Of a stretch of 10,587 nucleotides of DNA, positions 6,372 through 10,587 are shown piece after piece. The notes beneath the pieces were generated by a model. The model did not search any database, was not told the DNA's origin, and saw nothing but the letters and a program-made list of their open reading frames with translations. Both the position numbers and the translations under genes were made by a program. The stretch is from the NCBI GenBank assembly GCA_023392185.1, contig JAEVZP010000103.1, positions 1 to 10,587 on the forward strand, in the 5' to 3' direction. Each line of letters begins with the position of its first letter. Within the stretch, counting starts at the first letter, position 1. The stretch is from Bacteroidota bacterium. Lineage in GTDB: Bacteria; Bacteroidota; Bacteroidia; Chitinophagales; Chitinophagaceae.

Positions 6372-7364
6372 CTAAATTTTCATTTTCCAAAGTGCACCGT
6401 TCTTTGAAACTACTTTCTCCAGCAAACCTTGGTCTGTCAGTTCATTCAGGAGGGCTTCGCTTTCAGCGCGGGGCGTTCCGGAAAGTTCGGCAAATTCGCG
6501 GGCCGTGAGGGTTGGATAAACCTCAAAAAGACTTTTCCAGTCTTTCCGGTACTCACTTTTAGGCGCTTCCGGATTGTTTTTCAGAATGCCCATTTCGTAA
6601 AAAGCATAAGGCCTGGAGCCATAAACCAGTTCTTTATTTCCGGAATTTCCTACAAAAAACACCGTTGGAAAGCCGCGCACCCCCCAGTCGCGCGCCAGTT
6701 GGAGATCTTTCCGGAAAAGGGCCTCGGCAGCCCCGCCTTCATAATCTTTTTTCAGCTGCGCTACATCCAGCCCGGCTTCCTTTGCTGCTGCTTCCAGGTG
6801 TTCCCAACGGGTGATGTTCTTCTTTTGCAGAAAAAGCTTTTCGCGCATCGACCGCATAAATACAACGGCTTTGGGAAGATCCTGCATCTGCGCTGCTTTG
6901 AAAGCTATGGACGGCGGATAGGAGGACGAAAGCGGATCTTCGAGCCATACATCGCCGTCAATTGGCATGTCATAGTGCGCACTTGCCTCGTCCCAGTGCG
7001 ATGCCACATCGCCGGGCTTGCTGATGCCACCGCTGTTATAGCTCCAGTCGGGCAAAAGACCGCCCATACGGTATTCTACCTCCAACGCCGTACCGTATTC
7101 CAGTTTCAGGCGGCGCAGTTGCGGCTCGATACCCCAGCAGGAAGAGCAAATCGGATCGGTGAAGTAGATCAACTTTACTGCTTTTTCAGGGACAGGAACG
7201 GTTGCGTTGGATAGAGCCGGTGCCGCGCCGGGATCACAAATACCCGTTTTCAGGTCACACAGCAAAGGATGATTCGGGGCATTCATTTGATTGGATTTCT
7301 GGGCGCTGCCGCTGGCTGCAATCAGAAGCAGTACTGCCGAAAGAAAAAAGTGGTACCCTTTCAT
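6372..7364 (-). CDS. DsbA-family thiol-disulfide oxidoreductase with probable signal peptide
   Basis: A 330-residue protein of the thioredoxin-fold DsbA/FrnE/SpxH group. The active site is DPICSSCWG (CxxC at Cys73 and Cys76) and the cis-proline loop is GFPTVFF (Pro233); between them lies the helical insertion usual for DsbA. A second cysteine pair (Cys36, Cys43) sits in PLLCDLKTGICDP. The C-terminal ~50 residues (TAREFAELSG, ALLNELTDQGLLEKVV) look like a small helical, winged-helix-like tail. I chose the ATG at 7364 because it adds a good signal peptide (MKGYHFF, hydrophobic LSAVLLLIAA, SGSA then Gln22). Starting at the internal ATG (7286, MNAPNHPLL) would give a 304-residue cytoplasmic SpxH-like protein. 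Open reading upstream to 7628 is antisense to the lipoprotein gene and rejected. It diverges from a cysteine-rich lipoprotein gene. Three TTCCGGAA copies fall inside. Confidence 0.82.
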   Translation of the reverse strand: MKGYHFFLSAVLLLIAASGSAQKSNQMNAPNHPLLCDLKTGICDPGAAPALSNATVPVPEKAVKLIYFTDPICSSCWGIEPQLRRLKLEYGTALEVEYRMGGLLPDWSYNSGGISKPGDVASHWDEASAHYDMPIDGDVWLEDPLSSSYPPSIAFKAAQMQDLPKAVVFMRSMREKLFLQKKNITRWEHLEAAAKEAGLDVAQLKKDYEGGAAEALFRKDLQLARDWGVRGFPTVFFVGNSGNKELVYGSRPYAFYEMGILKNNPEAPKSEYRKDWKSLFEVYPTLTAREFAELSGTPRAESEALLNELTDQGLLEKVVSKNGALWKMKI

Positions 7365-7521
7365 TTGGAAACAAACAGCGGAACATGCTGCATTACAAAG
7401 AACGGAAAACGCCGGCGCAAAAATTTGTTTAAAAAATACCGGCCGGCTGGTCCCAACCCATTTGGTGGCTGCACCGTCTTTTTTTACACACCTGTTTCTT
7501 TTACTTTTAAATTGTGCCTTT
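7365..7521. promoter_or_regulatory. Divergent promoter region, oxidoreductase/lipoprotein
   Basis: This 157-bp gap must carry promoters for both flanking genes. Its centre (about 7419-7437) is AT-rich and flanked by GCCGGC and CCGGCCGG. On the minus strand AATTTTTG is a one-mismatch fit to TAnnTTTG; on the plus strand TACTTTTA (7502-7509), 12 nt before the lipoprotein ATG, is another weak fit. Neither has a clear -33 partner, so exact promoters are not called. Confidence 0.4.
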
Positions 7522-7770
7522 ATGAAAAAACTATTAGCTGCTTTGCTGGTAGCTTCCACCACGCTGGTGGCCTGCAAAAAAGACTGTGACGTGCGCAACC
7601 CGGCGTGTAAAGATGTGCCGCCGGCCAATGAACTGTGCGCTGCCTACTTTAGCCGCTGGTTCTATAATGCGCAGACCAATCAGTGTGAACTCATCTCGTA
7701 TAGCGGCTGCTCCAAAAGAGGTTTTGACACCCGCAACGACTGTGAAGGCTGCATAAAAGTCCGGAATTAA
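7522..7770 (+). CDS. Small lipoprotein with a Kunitz/BPTI-like domain
   Basis: An 82-residue predicted lipoprotein. It opens MKKLLAALLVASTTLVAC, a signal peptide with an LVAC lipobox, so Cys18 would be lipidated and the protein anchored outside the inner membrane. Residues 29-77 align by eye with the Kunitz serine-protease inhibitor fold: Cys29, Cys39, Cys55, Cys63, Cys74 and Cys77 match the six BPTI cysteines, and RWFYNAQTNQC mirrors RYFYNAKAGLC. The 15- and 7-residue spacings after the second and third cysteines are exact; the last two are shorter than in BPTI (10 and 2 against 12 and 3). The residue after Cys39, the P1 position, is Ala rather than Lys/Arg, so trypsin inhibition is unlikely. 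Cys22 is an extra, possibly unpaired, cysteine. The start is the ATG giving the signal peptide. It diverges from a DsbA-like gene. Confidence 0.82.
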   Translation: MKKLLAALLVASTTLVACKKDCDVRNPACKDVPPANELCAAYFSRWFYNAQTNQCELISYSGCSKRGFDTRNDCEGCIKVRN

Positions 7771-7778
7771 GCGTCCTG

Positions 7779-7798
7779 TTTCCGGAAATTTCCGGAAA
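7779..7798. repeat. Two head-to-tail TTTCCGGAAA palindromes
   Basis: Two TTTCCGGAAA decamers abut with no spacer (7779-7788 and 7789-7798), so the whole 20 bp is also a perfect palindrome. It lies 8 nt past the lipoprotein stop. A T-run (7809-7813) follows 10 nt later, too far for a standard terminator. Confidence 0.9.
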
Positions 7799-7815
7799 TC
7801 AGCCTGCCTTTTTCC

Positions 7816-7823
7816 TACCTTTC
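7816..7823 (+). promoter_or_regulatory. Candidate -7 box for the LysR gene
   Basis: TACCTTTC matches TAnnTTTG at seven of eight positions, 40 nt before the LysR ATG. No convincing -33 element is seen. The inverted repeat at 7829-7856 would lie just downstream of the predicted transcript start. Confidence 0.3.
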
Positions 7824-7828
7824 CCGCA

Positions 7829-7856
7829 CCTGCCTGGTCTCCTGCGCCCAGGCAGG
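7829..7856. promoter_or_regulatory. 9-bp inverted repeat just upstream of the LysR gene
   Basis: CCTGCCTGG (7829-7837) and CCAGGCAGG (7848-7856) are perfect inverted arms around a 10-nt spacer, ending 7 nt before the ATG. A further arm copy, AGCCTGCC (7801-7808), can pair instead with GGCAGGCT (7851-7858). It could be an autoregulatory operator, a leader hairpin masking the start codon, or a terminator for the lipoprotein gene; only TTT follows it, so a terminator is the weakest option. Confidence 0.5.
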
Positions 7857-7863
7857 CTTTGCC

Positions 7864-8754
7864 ATGTCTGACTTCCGCCTTACGGTTTTTTATACCGTTG
7901 CCCAGCGCCTGAGTTTTACCCGCGCCGCGACCGAACTTTTTATTTCCCAGCCGGCCGTTACCCGGCATATTCAGGCCCTGGAGCGCGCATACAGTTGCAA
8001 GCTTTTCGACCGGTCCGGGCCTAAGATCCGGCTTACCGCACAAGGGGAGGCCCTGCTCCGGTACGCCGAAAAAATCTTTTCGCTCTATCGGGAGCTCAGC
8101 ACCGAACTCGCCCTCTTCGGCGAGGCGCATCGCGGGCTGCTTCAAATCGGATCCAGCACCACAGCCGCGCAATACGTACTACCCGGCCACCTGGCTGCTT
8201 TTAAAAGTCGCTATCCGGCTATTACGCTGAAAATGACTGCTGCCAATACTGAAACGGTTGAAAATCTGCTTTTGGAAGGAAGCATTGACCTGGGCGTTGT
8301 AGAAGGCAAAACCAAACGACGCGCCCTCGTTTACACCCCTTGCTGGAAAGACGAACTTGTTTTGTGTACCCGTTTTGGCACACCTGTCAGGCCCGTGCTT
8401 TTCCCTTCCGATCTTGAGAACCTTCCTTTTGTAACCCGCGAAAAAGGCTCCGGCACTTTAGAGATTATGGCAGCAGCGCTGGCGAAAGCAAAACTGCCAC
8501 TGGACCGACTGCGGGTAGAAATGGTGTTGGAAAACAATGAAAGCATCAAGAACTACCTGCGCCACTCGGCGGCTTTTGCCTTCCTGTCGCTCTCGGCTAT
8601 CGGGGAAGAACTCCAAACCCAAAAGCTCAAGATCGTTCCGTTGGAGGGCTTTACAATCGATCGTTTTTACTACCTCGTCACGCAACAGGGAGCTCTTTCC
8701 CAACCCGCTTCGCTGTTTGCCAGGTTCCTGCTCGCCGATAACCCTACGTTATAA
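7864..8754 (+). CDS. LysR-family transcriptional regulator (YeiE/CysB-like)
   Basis: A 296-residue LysR-type regulator. The N-terminal winged helix-turn-helix is clear: FYTVAQRLSFTRAATELF, then ISQPAVTRHIQALE (residues 9-41), followed by LFDRSGPKIRLTAQGEALL. The linker helix runs to about residue 85. The co-inducer-binding domain begins at LLQIGSSTTAAQYVLPGHLAAF and contains the family's GSIDLGVVEG motif. The start is the ATG giving MSDFRLTVFYTVA, usual for this group. It is followed 76 nt later, same strand, by a YeiH-family transporter. In enterobacteria yeiE (LysR) and yeiH are neighbours, so this protein probably controls the transporter in response to a small sulfur anion; the ligand is inference. 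An inverted repeat lies immediately upstream. The gene holds no TTCCGGAA. Confidence 0.93.
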   Translation: MSDFRLTVFYTVAQRLSFTRAATELFISQPAVTRHIQALERAYSCKLFDRSGPKIRLTAQGEALLRYAEKIFSLYRELSTELALFGEAHRGLLQIGSSTTAAQYVLPGHLAAFKSRYPAITLKMTAANTETVENLLLEGSIDLGVVEGKTKRRALVYTPCWKDELVLCTRFGTPVRPVLFPSDLENLPFVTREKGSGTLEIMAAALAKAKLPLDRLRVEMVLENNESIKNYLRHSAAFAFLSLSAIGEELQTQKLKIVPLEGFTIDRFYYLVTQQGALSQPASLFARFLLADNPTL

Positions 8755-8795
8755 AGGATATGCATTTGGCATTTTAAAGGACATCATTCAGGCCG

Positions 8796-8803
8796 GACCT
8801 TTG
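8796..8803 (+). promoter_or_regulatory. Candidate -7 box for the YeiH-family gene
   Basis: GACCTTTG matches TAnnTTTG at seven of eight positions, 27 nt before the ATG at 8831. It is also the right arm of an imperfect dyad: AAAGGAC (8776-8782) against GACCTTT (8796-8802), one mismatch. A regulator binding this dyad would cover the promoter; the adjacent LysR protein is the obvious candidate. Confidence 0.35.
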
Positions 8804-8830
8804 TGACGAAATAAAACGAAACGCTCCTTT

Positions 8831-9778
8831 ATGGATAATCCTGCTCCGAATCCCACTGCACTCGTCCAGCAAAAAATCATTTTTCTCCTTGCCGCAGCCC
8901 TGTGCCTCACCCCGTGGGTGTCGCCGCCCATTGCGCTGCTGCTGGGGATTATCCTGGCGCAGTTCATCACCCACCCTTTTAAAAGCCAGAACAAAAAAGC
9001 CACCAACTTCCTGCTTCAGTTTTCGGTGGTCGGATTGGGTTTTGGGATGAACGTTACCTCCGCGCTGCAAGCCGGTAAAGAAGGCGTTATTTTCACCATT
9101 GTGTCCATTTTCGGAACGCTGATTCTGGGTTATTTTCTGGGGAAGGCCCTGAAGGTGGAACGCAACACCTCGTTTCTCATTTCCGGCGGCACGGCCATTT
9201 GCGGCGGCAGCGCCATTGCGGCCCTTTCACCGGTCATCAAAGCCGGGGAAAAAGAAATCAGTGTGGCGCTCGGAACCATTTTCATCCTGAACTCGGTGGC
9301 GCTTTTCGTCTTTCCGCCGATCGGGCATTTCCTCAACATGACGCAGGCAGACTTTGGATTGTGGTGCGCCATTGCCATTCATGATACCAGTTCGGTGGTC
9401 GGTGCGGCCGCCAGGTTTGGCGATGAAGCCCTTCAGATTGCCACAACAGTCAAGCTGGCCCGCGCCCTGTGGATTATTCCGCTGGCCTTTCTCAGTTCCT
9501 GGATTTTCAAGAGCGGCGATTCCAAGGTCAAAATCCCCTACTTCATTGGTTTATTTGTGCTGGCCATTATCGTCAATACCTACGTGCCGTATGTGGACCG
9601 CATCAGCCCTTACATCGTTGCCATCTCCAAAAAAGGGCTTACACTGACCTTGTTCTTAATCGGCTCCGGGCTGAACCGCTCTTTGCTGAAAGCGGTAGGC
9701 CTGAAACCGGTCATTCAGGGAACCATCCTTTGGATTGTCATCTCTTCGGTCGCCTTGTGGACGATTCTGGCGCTGTAA
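8831..9778 (+). CDS. YeiH-family putative sulfate-export membrane protein
   Basis: A 315-residue polytopic membrane protein of the YeiH/UPF0324 family, usually annotated as a putative sulfate exporter. The family's conserved patches are present: SVVGLGFGMNV (65-75), SGGTAICGGSAIAA (118-131), AIHDTSSVVGAA (182-193), KLARALWIIP (208-217) and the C-terminal FLIGSGLNRS (275-284). I count roughly nine to ten hydrophobic segments starting at about residue 15. The start is the ATG giving MDNPAPNP, with a short leader and a promoter-like box upstream. It lies 76 nt downstream of a LysR-type gene on the same strand, a pairing that recalls yeiE-yeiH. Transport activity is inferred from family annotation; the true substrate is not firmly established for this family. 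No TTCCGGAA palindrome occurs in the gene. Confidence 0.92.
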   Translation: MDNPAPNPTALVQQKIIFLLAAALCLTPWVSPPIALLLGIILAQFITHPFKSQNKKATNFLLQFSVVGLGFGMNVTSALQAGKEGVIFTIVSIFGTLILGYFLGKALKVERNTSFLISGGTAICGGSAIAALSPVIKAGEKEISVALGTIFILNSVALFVFPPIGHFLNMTQADFGLWCAIAIHDTSSVVGAAARFGDEALQIATTVKLARALWIIPLAFLSSWIFKSGDSKVKIPYFIGLFVLAIIVNTYVPYVDRISPYIVAISKKGLTLTLFLIGSGLNRSLLKAVGLKPVIQGTILWIVISSVALWTILAL

Positions 9779-9813
9779 AAAACCGGTATTCCGATAATGC
9801 TTTTGCCGGAAAT

Positions 9814-9853
9814 CTCCGTGGATCGCTGTGCCTTCTCTGTGTTCTCTGTGTCC
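9814..9853. repeat. Low-complexity CTCTGTG-type repeat
   Basis: About four degenerate 9-11-bp units run in tandem: CTCCGTGGATC, GCTGTGCCTT, CTCTGTGTT, CTCTGTGTCC. They sit between the YeiH-family gene and ftsY. The style is shared with the AGAGAC repeat block at 6262-6329. No coding potential is seen. Confidence 0.65.
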
Positions 9854-9870
9854 CTTTTTAGAATAGCCTC

Positions 9871-9880
9871 TTTCCGGAAA
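9871..9880. repeat. Intergenic TTTCCGGAAA palindrome upstream of ftsY
   Basis: A single perfect copy of the window-wide decamer, 24 nt before the candidate ftsY -7 box and 39 nt before its ATG. It lies roughly where an upstream promoter element would be, but so many other copies lie inside genes that a specific regulatory role is doubtful. Confidence 0.9.
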
Positions 9881-9904
9881 ATGCCCGGCAGGCATTAAAA
9901 ACTT

Positions 9905-9912
9905 TACCTTCG
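9905..9912 (+). promoter_or_regulatory. Candidate -7 box for ftsY
   Basis: TACCTTCG fits TAnnTTTG with one substitution and, with the next two bases, shares TAYCTTCGCG with the box before the phosphohexomutase gene. Only 7 nt separate it from the ftsY ATG, implying a leaderless or nearly leaderless message. No -33 TTG is evident. Confidence 0.45.
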
Positions 9913-9919
9913 CGCAATC

Positions 9920-10587
9920 ATGGGCTTTTTCGACAAATTATTTAAGCGCAACAAAGAACAGCAGGAGCAAAAAGAAGCACTGGATGCGGGCCTGCAGAAA
10001 ACCAAAGAAGGTTTTTTAGGCAAAATTACGCGCGCTGTAGCCGGCAAAGACACCGTAGATGAAGAAGTGCTCGACAATCTGGAAGAAGCATTGATTACCT
10101 CCGATGTGGGGCTGGAAACCACTGTGGCAATCATCGAAAATATCGAAGCCCGCGTGAAGCGCGACAAGTTTGTGAACACCGGGGAGCTTAACCGGATTTT
10201 GCAGGAAGAAATGGCGGCTGTGCTGGGCTCTTCCGGCGATTTACCGGAAAATTTCTTTGCCCAACCACTGCCTAAAAAACCCTACGTCATTCTCGTCGTG
10301 GGCGTCAATGGCGTGGGCAAAACCACCACCATTGGAAAGCTCGCCTACAACTTTAAAAAAGCCGGAAAATCGGTTCTCCTCGGGGCAGCCGATACCTTCC
10401 GGGCAGCGGCGGTAGACCAGCTTACGATCTGGAGCGAGCGCGTGGGCGTGCCGATTGTCAAAAAAGCTATGGGTTCCGACCCGTCGGCTGTAGCTTTTGA
10501 AACCGTAGAAACCGCCCTGGCTACCGGCGCCGATATAGTGTTGATTGACACGGCAGGCCGGCTCCACAACAAGGCCCACCTTATGGA
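9920..10587 (+). CDS. ftsY: Signal recognition particle receptor FtsY (5' part, runs off the window)
   Basis: The first 222 codons of the SRP receptor GTPase, which docks ribosome-SRP complexes at the membrane for co-translational insertion. It opens MGFFDKLFKR with no long acidic A domain, as in many Bacteroidetes. The N domain (about residues 25-110) contains LEEALITSDVGLETT. The G domain starts at about 120 with G1 GVNGVGKTTTIGKLA (128-142), G2 DTFRAAAVDQL (158-168) and G3 DTAGR (210-214), followed by HNKAHLM. The G4 motif lies beyond the window edge. The order N then G, with GVNGVGKTT, separates it from Ffh. The ATG is the first in frame after the YeiH-family gene and lies just behind a promoter-like box. 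No frameshift is seen in the visible part. Confidence 0.96.
   Translation, partial: MGFFDKLFKRNKEQQEQKEALDAGLQKTKEGFLGKITRAVAGKDTVDEEVLDNLEEALITSDVGLETTVAIIENIEARVKRDKFVNTGELNRILQEEMAAVLGSSGDLPENFFAQPLPKKPYVILVVGVNGVGKTTTIGKLAYNFKKAGKSVLLGAADTFRAAAVDQLTIWSERVGVPIVKKAMGSDPSAVAFETVETALATGADIVLIDTAGRLHNKAHLM

Larger units (their letters stand above)
428..9879. repeat. Dispersed highly iterated palindrome TTCCGGAA (15 copies)
   Basis: Exact copies start at 428, 642, 1708, 3054, 3675, 4379, 4568, 4747, 5658, 6476, 6638, 6709, 7780, 7790 and 9872. Those at 1708, 4379, 4747, 5658, 6709, 7780, 7790 and 9872 extend to TTTCCGGAAA. Eleven are inside genes, four between genes. Within genes the palindrome is read as Ser-Gly (5), Phe-Arg (3) or Pro-Glu (3), so selection or drive acts on DNA, not protein. 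About 0.16 copies are expected by chance with equal base use. Confidence 0.93.

Noticed and set aside
6429..7214. Long plus-strand open frame opposite the oxidoreductase gene
   Set aside because: It is a shadow of the CSSC-containing minus-strand gene; no domain or start signal is seen.
7291..7521. Long upstream extension of the lipoprotein frame
   Set aside because: It overlaps the 5' end of the divergent oxidoreductase gene and would bury the lipobox signal peptide at about residue 80.
7365..7628. Upstream extension of the DsbA-family frame
   Set aside because: It runs antisense through the signal peptide of the lipoprotein gene, looks non-natural in composition, and leaves the obvious signal peptide in mid-protein.

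Overview
The window looks like chromosomal DNA from a member of the Bacteroidota, most likely the Saprospiria/Chitinophagia side of the phylum. The evidence is a Bacteroidetes-type L7/L12 sequence, a phosphohexomutase and a ~610-residue UbiD-family decarboxylase of kinds common there, poor Shine-Dalgarno sites, and promoter-like TAnnTTTG or TAnnTTCG boxes ahead of several genes. Base composition is moderately GC-rich by eye. I see no rRNA or tRNA genes, no insertion sequence, no CRISPR array and no phage genes.

Layout. rplL (+, 15-392) ends in a strong hairpin terminator and is not followed by rpoB. Next come an aldehyde dehydrogenase of the Sad/YneI succinate-semialdehyde type and an SGNH hydrolase, overlapping by 11 nt on the minus strand (577-2554). 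A phosphoglucomutase/phosphomannomutase (+, 2648-4060) has its own terminator. Two minus-strand genes follow: a UbiD-family decarboxylase (4351-6183) and a DsbA-family thiol oxidoreductase with a probable signal peptide (6372-7364). Diverging from the latter is a small lipoprotein with a Kunitz/BPTI-like domain (+, 7522-7770). Then come a LysR-type regulator (7864-8754), a YeiH-family membrane transporter (8831-9778), and the first ~222 codons of ftsY (9920 to the window edge; the initiating ATG and the GTPase G1-G3 motifs are visible).

How the genes relate. The dehydrogenase and hydrolase look like an operon. LysR plus YeiH matches the yeiE/yeiH pairing known from enterobacteria and suggests a sulfur-oxyanion-responsive regulator with its transporter. 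The oxidoreductase and the cysteine-rich lipoprotein share a divergent promoter region and are both predicted to leave the cytoplasm, so the first may oxidise the second. The other genes are independent housekeeping or metabolic units.

The most striking signal is not a gene. The palindrome TTCCGGAA occurs 15 times, and TTTCCGGAAA 8 times, in 10.6 kb; uniform base use predicts about 0.16 and 0.01. Copies lie in coding DNA in all three reading frames and between genes, including the loop of the rplL terminator and a head-to-tail pair at 7779-7798. This resembles the highly iterated palindrome HIP1 of cyanobacteria or DNA uptake sequences. Two intergenic repeat islands (6262-6349 and 9814-9853) are a second, separate class of repeat.
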